The notes beneath the pieces are model-generated. The model saw only the letters and a list, made by a program, of their open reading frames with translations, was not told the DNA's origin and searched no databases. Of a stretch of DNA of 64,000 nt, positions 12,773-23,303 are shown piece after piece. How positions within the stretch are numbered: the stretch's first letter is position 1; every line of letters starts with the position of its first letter. The stretch covers positions 21,117,043-21,181,042 of the forward strand of contig NC_079516.1 in assembly GCF_000801105.2 (NCBI RefSeq). The letters are read 5' to 3'. The translations under genes were made by a program, and so were the position numbers. The DNA comes from Raphanus sativus. Taxonomy: Eukaryota > Streptophyta > Magnoliopsida > Brassicales > Brassicaceae.

Positions 12773-14970
12773 AGGCAACATGTGATTTTGGCTGAGTTTT
12801 TTTTCTTACTTTGCTGGACTCCATGGCTGTGTTCCACAGATTTAAAGTTTATCACTCTTTCTCATACTGACCATTCTAAGTAGTAAGAACTCTATGGATC
12901 TACTCTGTTGCAGATGTACTTGGTGACATGAATCTATGAATAAACGACTTATAAACTTATGATTAAGTGCATACGAGTAATAGATATCTATATGTGAAGT
13001 CATGTGGTTAAATATAGTAGCGATGAGCAAAGTAAAAAAAACTGACATACATTTGTACGTAGTAAAACATAGAGCTCACTCTTACTACTTTGCAGCTCTA
13101 TTTGGTAATAATAAGCTATTTACAGACATGTATGATTCAGTGCATGCATATGATGTTACATCAGTCACGAGTAAATAACTTCTTAACTTCACTAAAGTCG
13201 ATGAAAAAGAGAGAAACACAAAGAACGAAGAGTTTGGGAGGAGGAGAAAAATGTGGAAGAAAATATTCTCTGAGATATTTAAAATAGATTTAGGAAACAT
13301 CTATAACTGAATATGGAAATTTTCATATTTTGCGGATTTGTTTAGAAAACGTAACCTACCTAACTCAGAGCACAGTAGTATATGTGGAAATCATATTATT
13401 CATAAGGTGTTACATAAGGTAAAAGGTAAATAAGTTTAATTTCACAAAAAGTACATGAGGTACATCATAGAGTTGTGGCTATATGTCATTATATATCCTT
13501 AGGTAGAGTAAAGACGTACTGTTAGATTGTAACGTTACAAAATCTACCTAAGATATATGTGACAAGGAAATCTATATAACGTTATATACCATGGGTATAG
13601 CGATGTGTAAAATTTATAGTTCAATTTCTATATAAAGTAGATTCTAACTGCGGTTAAAAAACAAAATAAAATATGATTCCAAATTTTTTTTGAAAAAAAA
13701 TAAATATATAAATTGTCATACTTATATTTTCAATAGTTTTTATATTTTTGTACATTTTTATATTTAAGTTTATTATTTTTTTCATGAATAAAGGATAAAA
13801 CATGTCCAAAATTATCAAAAGTATGAAAAGTCTTAAAATGACCAAAAAAATTTAAAGTGTCTCTTTTTTTCAATTCTCCCTTAAATGAATTGCTATGATT
13901 TTGACGTTACTAGAAAAATAACATTTTGCCTCAACTGATCCGGTTATACGGCGCTTGTACAAGTTATCAGTAACAAGTGAATAAGAGATAACGTCAACCA
14001 CTATATATCTGGTCCACGTTTAAGCATGTTCTTACTGCATATAAAGCTTAATGTTCTATTCTGCATACCAAAATATTATATGACATCAATTCTATTTCAA
14101 CCCATATAATTTAGATACTAAACCTTATCTCAATCACATCCCAACTCTTAAATATTAAACCCTAAATTTTAATATGTAAACTCTAAACCCAAATATATAC
14201 CATAAATTCAAATATAAACCCTAAACCCAAATAAAATGGAACAAAATACATAGCATAATACATATTGGTAAAATTATGAAATGTTTATGATTGTATGAAA
14301 GCAGTTAGTGTTGACTCCAACCATAATAGAATAGATTGTATGGAAGTAGTTTATGATTATATGGAAGCAATTTATGACTCCAACCACACAATCATAAATA
14401 AAATAAAATACTCTTTATTAATCGTTAAATAGAATGGAACATAATAATATAGTATAGTAACAAAATATATTGCATTACATCATATGAACAGAACAAATAT
14501 AATACATGGTATTTTATATTTCTATTCTATATACATATAGTAGAATTGAACAAAATTTAACAAAACTATATTCATCTTTTTGTAACTTAATAGATCTTTT
14601 GAAAACTATCTTCTGTTTTGCAAAACTACTCTATGAAAGAAGTTGGTGGGAATGCTCAGATCAAAGAATGAAACAATTTACTTACTATAATTGAGTGGAT
14701 ATAAAACAGACACGACTAACGTTTATGTAAATAATTATTAACGTAAAGTATTTTTGTGTGCAGGTTGAACCGGTTACATAAAAGGGTAAACGAGCAATAT
14801 TACATAATACATGTGATGTATAAATGAAAGTTAGGTCAATTGGTTACTGAACAAATTATTAATTTTTTTTTGCGCTGTACAATGCAAATTCCCAAGAAAC
14901 AAGCTATGGATGCAGTTACTAATGTAAAAAGACCAAGAAGAGAAGGATAATATGACCATTGCTTAAAAAC
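12773..14970. other. AT-rich intergenic DNA
   Basis: AT-rich, with no credible coding sequence. It contains degenerate telomere-like CCCTAAA runs (about 14158-14225) and a small degenerate direct repeat built on GATTGTATGGAAG...CTCCAACCA (about 14290-14395). No element boundaries were resolved. Confidence 0.5.
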
Positions 14971-14973
14971 TTA

Positions 14974-16509
14974 GTGGGACTTATTGGAACAAGGATTTGA
15001 AAAAATACTAGGGATTTCATATATGATGGGATTTAGCTGAATTTATTTGGATTTTAAGGATTTCAATAGAGATTTTGATGAGGGATTTGGTAGATTTTTA
15101 AAATAAAAATAAAAATGTAAAATTGTCAAGATCTCTAAAAAAAACATTTCCTAAAAATCGACGTCCCTCATATTAATCAAAGTCAAAACAAGTTTTATAC
15201 AACTACTTGGTCACATGGAGCAACACAAATAAAACGCAAGAGAAAACAGAAAAAAAAAGAAAAAGAAAATCTAACCTTGAAGTTTTTCAGAAAAGTTATG
15301 GATGATCTCAGTAGCAAAGACAATGCACGTATATTTTTTTTAGGAGTTTGATATTCAGGTATATATATGCAATTTTTATGTTAGCTAAAGAATAGATAAT
15401 CTTAAGCAGTTCTTATCAATGCAATATATATCATATCCGTATATTCTAATCATTATCAGTATCAAGTACGGATAATCTTAAGCTGTTCTTGAACCGGAAA
15501 GCTCCAAGAAAGTAGAGAGATTATATAGCGTTGAGGTTAATTTTCCAGAACCAAAAGCTAAGGATTGACAGATATTCTCAGCACTATGTTGACCTGTTAA
15601 CAATGGGGGAAATACCAGTTCAGTATCTTCTTTGCCTTCATCTCTAACAAAGAAGACAACGGCAAGAATCTTACAGACGTCGAGGAAGTCTCATTGGAGG
15701 AAGAAGAAGAACACGACGTGAAGAGTGACAGAGGAGACAACGGAGACTCGCCAAGACTCATACTGTTACAACAAGAAGTACTTACTTCTCCGACGGTGGC
15801 GCGTGTGGCCGAGAATCCGTTCACATCGTCTTTGGCAATGTTGATATTGATGGGTTCATTCGTGTGCAGTGTTGAGCTCAAGAGAAGATCTATAAAAGCG
15901 CCGAAGATGTATCGATGGCTGGTCTTGGCGTTGACTTTCAAGAACTGGAAGAGAAGCTTCTCGAGGCTTCTCCAGTCTTGGTGAAGCGTTTGTGCCTCAA
16001 CCATCGCCTCCATGGATCTCTTGAAATCAGAGTAAGGGTCGTTTGATTCCAAGGAAAAGAGCATGAAACCTTCGATGACAAGAAGGCGTAATAGATGTGT
16101 TGGCAGATGTACTAGAGAAGTTCAGTGGGGGAGTTGTGCTGGTGAGTCACCTCGAGACTCATATAACGTGTCTGTGAGGATGAGAAGAAGAGTCAGTTGT
16201 AGAAGATGGAACCGTATCTTTCTTCGATGGAACATTTGTTTTGTTTATTTGAAATACCATCTCATTAGATGGTATTTGTTTCTAGTGAAATTTGGCTAAA
16301 AATCTTATTATCAAATAATTACAAATACTCTTGATGAATATTATGAGTGAAATCCCTATTTTCCAATAAGGGGAGATTTTAAGGGGTTTGAATAAATGAT
16401 CAATTCAATAAGGTTGGATTTGATAGAACTTTTATAAATACTAGATACAATAAGGAGAGATTTGAACAAAAACCAAAATTCTCTCAAATCCCTAGTACAA
16501 TAAGCCCCC
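14974..16509. mobile_element. PIF/Harbinger-type TIR element carrying a gene fragment
   Basis: Terminal inverted repeats: the left end starts GTGGGACTTATTGG and the right end, reverse-complemented, starts GGGGGCTTATTG; both continue into GGATTTGA. The trinucleotide TTA flanks both ends (14971-14973 and 16510-16512), which is the PIF/Harbinger target-site duplication. Subterminal copies of CAATAAGG and AGGGATTT recur inside the right end (for example near 16370, 16408 and 16449), as expected of transposase binding sites. No transposase ORF is present in its 1536 bp, so it is non-autonomous. The middle carries an OVATE-family gene fragment. Confidence 0.78.
15597..16064 (-). pseudogene. OVATE family protein (OFP) fragment inside the TIR element
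   Basis: The 155-codon minus-strand frame begins with a recognisable OVATE domain: SNDPYSDFKRSMEAMVEA, then LEKLLFQFLKVNAKTSHRYI and FGAFIDLLLS. OFPs are plant transcriptional repressors whose OVATE domain binds homeodomain proteins. The tail (Ser-rich, then TSVRFLPLSSLLEM) resembles the OFP13/16/18 group. The N-terminal half of an OFP is missing. Upstream in the same frame is RLLVIEGF and then, near 16115, a stop codon, so the ATG at 16064 is internal. It lies wholly within the TIRs of the element at 14974-16509, so I read it as a captured fragment, not a native gene. Confidence 0.75.
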
Positions 16510-16512
16510 TTA

Positions 16513-17049
16513 GTATCTGTTGAAACACATCTTGACCTTCTTCGTTTCGGGTTTTTTTTTGAATTATACATTTTCATTATTAATAATTTAGTGATTTTCT
16601 CTTGATATTTATTTGAAATAAATAAATATGAATTGAACCTTGTATGACATTGAAAAATTTAATATATAAATTTGTCCCAAAAAAAGAAAAATTACAACAT
16701 CCACTCCTTTTATGTATATCATATGTATTAACTTTTTAAATAAGAAATAACCTTTTCTACTCATACTTTTGATCGACCCAGACTAATTTTTGTATATTAA
16801 ACTAAGCAAATATTAAACAATATCAAAAAATTCCCAAAATACAATATAACAATTAAAACAAAACTAAAACAAACTTAAATATAATGCATAGTAAAAAATA
16901 TTCCCTGCACAACAAAACAGCAAATAAAAAATTATAAACAGATTTTAGAATTAAAAATATAATAAAGTAATTAAAATTTGAATTAGGAATGACTACTTTA
17001 GTAACAGTAAAATTTGAATAATGAATGACAAAAAATAAAACCCACAGTA
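16513..17049. other. AT-rich spacer
   Basis: AT-rich DNA between the Harbinger-type element and the Emigrant MITE. No coding potential, terminal repeats or RNA gene seen. Confidence 0.55.
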
Positions 17050-17583
17050 TAGTAAAAACTCTATAAATTAATAATGTTGGGACTATGACATTTTATTAAT
17101 TTATAAAGTTATTAATTTACAAAAGTTTATTTTTGGATTTTTTTGTTTTAAATTATATATTTTATATAAAATAATAATTTTCATATATACATTAATTAAG
17201 TTTTAGAATTTCAACTTTCACATTATTTTTATATTTTTGGTGTGTTTGAAATATGTTTTTTAGAATTTAAATTTGGTTTATATATTATTTTACTAAACAT
17301 TATCAAAATATATTGAATTGTTAAGAAGATAGAGATAATGTTGTTGTGAATACAAAACAATATGATATTTGGTTTTGTACATTTATAAATTGTATGTATA
17401 TAAATTACTAATTTATGGTTTTAATAGGACCATATATTTACATAGAGTTTTCTAAAAATATATTATCTTATTATTTATCGATTTATGTCATATTATAAAC
17501 CGGTCCAACTTGGGATCAGGAGAATTTATTAATTTTATAGTGTTTATTAATTTATATAATATCAATTTATAGAGTTTCTACTG
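17050..17583. mobile_element. Emigrant MITE (Tc1/mariner, pogo-like)
   Basis: The left terminus reads TAGTAAAAACTCTATAAATT and the right terminus, reverse-complemented, CAGTAGAAACTCTATAAATT. Both match the Emigrant terminal repeat I remember from Arabidopsis (CAGTAAAACCTCTATAAATT). A TA dinucleotide flanks each side (17048-17049 and 17584-17585). The length of 534 bp is close to the roughly 540 bp of Emigrant. It is non-coding and would need a pogo-type transposase in trans. Confidence 0.85.
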
Positions 17584-18232
17584 TATATAATGACAGTAAT
17601 ATTACTATTGATACCTACTAATCAAAATTTTGATAAAAAATAGTAAACAAATAACAATTATCAAACTAAACACATTTAACAAAACTTTGGCACAATAAAA
17701 ATCTGCGGCATAGCGCGGATATTTCCTGGGTATTATATGACAGATGATCAAATGCCAAAATAGAAAAATATTCCTAATGATAATAATTTATCGATGGAAG
17801 TAAAAGTACTAAAAATGTCACCAAAAGAAGAGATTAGTGTGTGTATATATATATGAACTATACATTGCATAAAATTTTCAGTTAAAAATAATTAAACTGT
17901 ATCAATTTTTTCAACATAAAATTTCTGAATGATGTTAATAAAAATGTAATTAATTTTCGATTATATAAATTTTCAGAATGGATTTAGAAAGGTATTAGAG
18001 TTTTAAGTTTTTAATATTTTCTCATTTTAAATATTATTTTATATTAGTGCTGTAAATACTTTTTTAAAAAAAATTAAGAGACCAATTTTTTTTCCGTCAC
18101 TTCTAAGTTCTAACTCTATAAATGTTAGGACCGGCATGTCATGTGCACAAAAGAGTTGCCAAGACCAAATCATACCTTATAGTTGCCTTATTTCTTGTTT
18201 TTGGTATGATTTCATTTTATTTTGGGGTAAAA
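17584..18232. other. AT-rich spacer with a Helitron-like hairpin
   Basis: AT-rich. At about 17703-17729 the sequence CTGCGGCATAGCGCGG, followed by ATATTTCCTGG, resembles a Helitron 3' hairpin plus CTRR terminus, but the base after it is G where T is expected. No other structure was recognised. Confidence 0.35.
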
Positions 18233-18247
18233 GCCCGATTTCTTGTT

Positions 18248-18364
18248 TTTTTTATTAATCCCGGACCTATGGAAAGGTTCAGACTAATCTCTAAGGGAAG
18301 GTGCAGCCCACGGATAAACCTGGGGTGTCCCCAATAATAATAGTTTGGCCGAGTGGTCTAAGGT
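18248..18364 (-). mobile_element. SINE-like short retroposon
   Basis: A 117-bp insert flanked by a perfect 15-bp duplication, GCCCGATTTCTTGTT (18233-18247 and 18365-18379). The T-run at its left edge is a poly-A tail on the minus strand, which sets the orientation. The plus strand near 18343-18364 reads GTTTGGCCGAGTGGTCTAAGG, which is identical over most of its length to the D-arm (A-box) region of plant leucine/serine tRNAs. It is non-coding and was presumably mobilised by LINE machinery. Confidence 0.75.
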
Positions 18365-18379
18365 GCCCGATTTCTTGTT

Positions 18380-19996
18380 GATCTAACATCTTTCCTCAAA
18401 ATAAAAATGGCTAGTGTGCATTATGATTTTCAAAGGTTATGTAAACCCTTTGGCTTTGAATGTGAAGCAGGCTAAATACAGGATAAATGCAGGTCAATTT
18501 TTATGCAGATTGGACTGCAACTTTTTTACCATTCAACACAATTTTTGCAGAACAAAAATAAATAATGAAAAAATCTAAGATCTGCATACAGATTTATATT
18601 ACACATCAAATTTTTGATCCACAAATAAGGAGAAAAAAGGAGCTGGACATTTGCAGATGAACAATAATACATATTTATTTATTTTGGTTATTAATTATTA
18701 ATAGATAGCCTATTTTATTAATAGAGAATATATTTTATTAATTCATGCTATTCATTTTCAAACTAAATAACTTAAATCTTTACAATAAATTTTAATATTT
18801 TTGTTTATGAAATATTTTATTTTAAAACAGATTTACTTTGTAGAATATAAGTAATTTTATAAAACATTTTGAAAATATATATTTGTAATTATATTTATAT
18901 TATTTTGTACTATCTATTTTTGCGTCAATAAAAATCAGATATAATATTTACATTGATATAAAACACATATATTATAGTTTCTTTTATTTTTATTCTTGTT
19001 AATAACTAATATAATTAAATAAATTAATACTTGTTAATATTTTTTCTAATATTTTGTATAACTTATTATAATGAATATATATATATATATATATATATAT
19101 TTATTTATTTATTTATATTTCAGTATTTATAAATCTATAATTGTTTTGTAGAGTGTTTTCAAAACCGGACCGATCGGTCAAACCATAACTCCTTCATCTT
19201 GTATGTTCCAGGATGTTCTAAAAACTTGATTTGAACTAAACTGTCAAAACTCGTAAAACCGGTGAAGTTAAGAGTACGACGGGTGGGATATCCACTGGAT
19301 TAATGATTTTACTATATTTATCCGGATCTGAAGTTTTAGGGTGTTGGATATCTTTTAAAAAATTGTGATACCCGAAGAATATTCGGATCCGGATTTAGAA
19401 CCTTAAAATAAATAAAATACTATTAAAATATACAAAATATTAATTATTTTTTAAAAATATATAATGTTTTTAATTATTTCTATCTATACTATCAAAAATT
19501 TATAATTATATATTGATGGAAAGTATATAAATTAATTATATAATTGAATTTATATTTTAATTAATTAAAATAAAATAAAAATCCCGGTTGAAGCGGTTAG
19601 ACCGTTCTCACCATGTCGAGTCACTGTCTGGTTCGGTGTTCAAAACATTTATATTGTATAATTATGTTAATCTGTATTTGATCTGATTGATTTGCATTTT
19701 AAGTTTGATTTGTATTTGATCTGCATTTGATCTACTTGGTCTTCTGTATAATTGGTTTGATATGCATTTTGTGATATGCGTTCTCCATTTGAAGTCTTTA
19801 TCTAAAAAGAAAGATTTAAAGGTCAAGAAATTGTGTTCAAAAAAAAAAGGTCAAGAAATTGTTTTTTATAACTCATTATTTACGTAATACCAACTACCGA
19901 GGAAATAATTTTTCTTTTATTTGCCGACGTACAAGGAAACACAATTTAAATGCAGAATCAAGATACACACGCGTAAAAGATTTTTAAAAAGACATG
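18380..19996. other. AT-rich intergenic DNA
   Basis: No gene recognised. It holds a (TA)n microsatellite at about 19075-19101 and, at about 19150-19400, CCGG-containing stretches (ACCGGACCGATCGGTCAAACC, GATCCGGATTT) of the kind found in old Brassicaceae repeats. Element ends could not be placed. Confidence 0.5.
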
Positions 19997-20878
19997 TTTT
20001 AGCAGGGGAAAATGATCATTTAATTCCTCGACAATTTGAAATTAACACATTTATTCCCCAACTATTAAATATGTAAAATAATTCCTCAAGTGTATATTGA
20101 CTTAACAAAATTAGACGTTTCAAAAGTCCACGTTAAATATTTAACTGCTGTTGTTAGTTGTTAGTTTAATTCGTTCCTCTGCCCTTTTTATCTTCTTCCC
20201 TAAATAAAAATAAAAACTTGAAAGTTGAAACTTTAAATAAAAAAAAACTTTGGGTGAATAAATGATTATAGCACTCTCCTGATTTGTTTGTGGGTTGTCA
20301 CGAATTTCGTAATTGATGATATGCTGATTAATGACAATTACATTGAAGCTAAGAAAAAGCTTCTTGAATTTATGAGTGTTCTTCTTACTTTGCTTTGGGT
20401 TATAAAGAGCTCTAATGTCTGTAGTTGTTTCTCTTTCCTTTTCATAGAAGAATTGAAAACTGCAGCATACAGAAAAGTAACTGTTATCTCAGTTCTATTG
20501 TTTCCCTGATATTATCAGCCAACACATTTTAATCCTAGACGCCATTCATGGGTTTATAATACTTTTCAGAGTTAGACTTGAGGATTGTTTCAGAGTAACT
20601 ATCTGCAGAAACAAATTAGAGATGAAAAAAACTAACAAACTCTTTGTAAGAGAGAGAGGAGAAGCACGAAATCAGAAACAATTTAAATACCTATCAATTA
20701 GTTATAAAATTTCAGACTCCGATAAACCGATCTTTAAGGAGTGTTAGCCAATATAAGAAGAAGTTCCGTTTCGTCAAAGAACTCGTCTGTGCTTTCTTCT
20801 TAAAATTGATTTAGGTTCAAAGCTTTTTAATTTTGGGAAGAAGGTAGGAAGAAAGGTGTTAAAGAAGGATTAATAAAA

Positions 20879-21721
20879 CATATGGCATCTTCTCAAGTGT
20901 GTAGAGAAAGGAAATTTTGGGGGTCAAAGATATATGGCATTTCCTTGGATCATGTGGAGACTATGGAAGAACAGGAATGGACTTATCTTTGAAAGCAAGG
21001 AGTTTGAACCGCCTGATATCGCTAGAAAGGCCTTTGATGATTGGAACGAATGGACTCAAGCGCAACTTCCAGATGATCCTATGGCGGATTCCGCACTAAG
21101 CACAGGGGGTGACAGAATCATTCCGTGGGAGCCTCTGTTGAATGATTGGTCCAAGTGCAACATTGGGATCTTCTGGTGCAAAACGACATGTATAGCTGGA
21201 GTTGCGTGGATCCTTAGAGATTGGAAGGGACAGGTGATCCTACATAGTAGGTCATCCTTTGCAGGAATCCAATCTGCTATGGATGCAAACGCGGATGGAT
21301 GGTTATGGGCTATTGAAAGTATGGGCAGCTTAAGGAGAAACAAAATCATCTTCGAGGTGGAAGCTGCAGACCTTTTGGGTGCTGTCACTCGGCCTCCCGC
21401 TTGGCCATCGTTCAGATGGATCTCGAAGAAGATCATTTGCTCCTTAAATTCTCTAGGTGACTGGAAGCTTGTGCAGACTAATAGGAAGGCTAACCTCCCT
21501 GTCTTCTTGATTGCAAAAAGCGTCATCTCTGAGAATTTACCTCAATCATATGTAGCTTGTGGGTTTCCTAGTTGGCTCTCTTCCTTTTTTGTATGAGGAA
21601 GCCATAAGCTTATTCCTTTTTGGTGTCTCTTGATTGGGGTGAATTCCCTTGGTATAGGGATGTAATGGTTATGTTGCTATAACAGCATGAATGAAAAGGT
21701 TTCTTTAGTGTAGAAAAAAAA
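20879..21721 (+). mobile_element. 5'-truncated LINE nested in the MULE
   Basis: The 18-bp duplication AAAGAAGGATTAATAAAA (20861-20878 and 21722-21739) bounds an 843-bp insert that ends in a poly-A run at about 21713-21721. Only the 3' end of ORF2 is left. The insertion is later than the MULE, because it interrupts the MULE interior. Confidence 0.92.
20934..21596 (+). pseudogene. LINE RNase H (RVT_3) remnant
   Basis: One uninterrupted frame of 220 codons. It starts WIMWRLWKNRNGLIFESKEF, the IWRxRN block that precedes RNase H in plant LINEs. RNase H-like residues follow (CKTTCIAGVAWILRDWKGQV, then FEVEAADLLGAV). The first catalytic Asp region reads IGIFWCK where DGSW/DAAW is expected. With no reverse transcriptase or endonuclease present, it cannot act alone. 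Confidence 0.8.
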
Positions 21722-21909
21722 AAAGAAGGATTAATAAAATAAATTTTTTAACAATATCAGCTAAACATTTAACGTAGACTTTTTAAATGTCTAATTTTGT
21801 TAAGTCAACATACACTTGAGGAATTATTTTGCATAGTCAATAATTGGGGAATAAATGTGTTAATTTCAAATTGTTGAGGAATTAAATGATTATTTTCCTT
21901 TTTTAGCAG

Positions 21910-23303
21910 TTGTATATGTAGAACACTTGGCAAAGTGCCCATGGCTAAACCCACTTTTAGTTTAAAAAAAAAAGATTAAAAAAGACCTGTTTATTTTTGC
22001 ATGGTCACGGCTAGGACCAGGTCAATACTATTAAAAATGTTAGCCAATTAAAAAGTTTGTTATCATACAATACAAGGTATAGAGCAATAGTTTTCTTGTA
22101 TAACTTACGGTTTGGTTGACCGATAACATCGGCCAATATCTACTCCAAGTGTGGAAATTTGAAATGAGTCTACTCGTTAGTGAATAACTAACTAAATCTC
22201 AATATTATTCATAACAAAGTGAGTGGAAATTTTAAACGAAACTGAACCAGAGAACAAAAGAACCTAATGTAAAGAGCAACTTTTCAATTTCTTTTGGACA
22301 AATCCTTAGTAGTGAAAAATACTTTTAGACATATCAAACACACACAAAAATCACAATCGAAACCTTTCAAAAGAAAAATTATAATCGGAACCATAAATAT
22401 CCGAAAGACAATAAAATAAATCAAGCAAGGGGCTTAGTGGTCTTGAGTGAGATTCGGCCCCAATATGGATCCGGGTTCGAATCCCTCTGGCTATTGGAAA
22501 ATTGACATTTTGGTATCGCCAGAGAAAGAGGACCGACACGTTGGCTGAAAACATAGGCTACAAACACGTGACTAGTCTACTCACTTCTGTGGAGGCGAGG
22601 ATAATTCTGTATAATCAAGACAATAAAATAATTGAAATCAATGTTCTATTAAAGAGATGTACGATATATCCTAGTGTTGATATACACGTACGCTTTAAGA
22701 CTCAAAACGTTGTAAAATCAATTAGTACCAAAAATCACTACACTTTTACCGACTCCTTTATCAGGTTTTCGATTTCTTTAGGTTTTCAGTTTTTTCACTT
22801 AATATATCATTCCTTCTGTCATTAAAGTAAATACTGAAAATGTGAACTGTTTTCTTGCTACCTTAATTAATAAGTATATTATGATATTATTTTGTCTTAC
22901 GTTAAAAAAGGTCGTGATTATTGGATTTAGGTCATTTTCCGAATGTTTATTTGATTATCAAGCATGGCCCTGCTCATTTGCTCATTGCGTCAATGTCCCC
23001 TAGTCAGACAAAATTATACTCAACATGTAGTTTTCCTTAGTCAAAACTTGTTTATATGTATTAATAATAAACAAAAAGTAAGGTGTTGAATGTTGAAAAC
23101 AATAGATTTGTTGAATTTGTTTTCACATATGACATCGGCTAAGAACATACACATGTAGTTCCGTGTGTAGACTACGGGGCAGGTATAAGACTTTCTGGTC
23201 TTCCAAGTTTAAATATAGCTTCCCACGACAACATATCAAACAAATTAAATTCTCGTTAATCTCTTGGTAGATCAAGAACCTCCATAGATCGGTTTAGGTC
23301 ATA
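21910..23303. other. Intergenic DNA and upstream region of the TIR-only gene
   Basis: AT-rich. A tRNA-like stretch at about 22425-22495 has an A-box-like GGCTTAGTGGTC and a perfect B-box GGGTTCGAATCCC. This arrangement fits a tRNA-derived SINE head, not a functional tRNA, because no anticodon arm can be folded. One W-box-type TTGACT lies on the minus strand near 23040. A weak TATA-like AAATATAG is near 23211. Confidence 0.45.

Larger units (their letters stand above)
20006..21900. mobile_element. Non-autonomous Mutator-like element (MULE) with ~150-bp TIRs, split by a LINE
   Basis: Long inverted repeats: left from 20006 (GGGAAAATGATCATTTAATT), right reverse-complement from 21900 (AAGGAAAATAATCATTTAAT). 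They match for roughly 150 bp, with blocks such as ATTAACACATTTATTCCCCA and CTCAAGTGTAT in both arms. A perfect 9-bp duplication, TTTTAGCAG, flanks the element (19997-20005 and 21901-21909), which is the Mutator signature. No MURA transposase is present. The interior (20160-20860) has a short unrecognised frame at 20288-20509 that may be captured sequence or chance. A LINE inserted at 20879-21721 adds about 0.86 kb. Confidence 0.88.

Noticed and set aside
15694..15984. 96-codon plus-strand frame
   Set aside because: Antisense shadow of the OVATE-domain frame, with no recognisable protein features.
18343..18364. tRNA-Leu/Ser-like GGCCGAGTGGTCTAAGG
   Set aside because: Only the D-arm portion is present, with no anticodon arm, T-arm or acceptor stem; it lies inside the 15-bp TSD of a short retroposon.
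20288..20509. 73-codon frame in the MULE as a captured gene
   Set aside because: Open but unrecognised, with no splice or domain evidence; left as part of the MULE interior.
22425..22495. Possible tRNA gene with A-box and B-box
   Set aside because: The boxes are present but no cloverleaf with an anticodon loop can be formed; better read as a SINE head.
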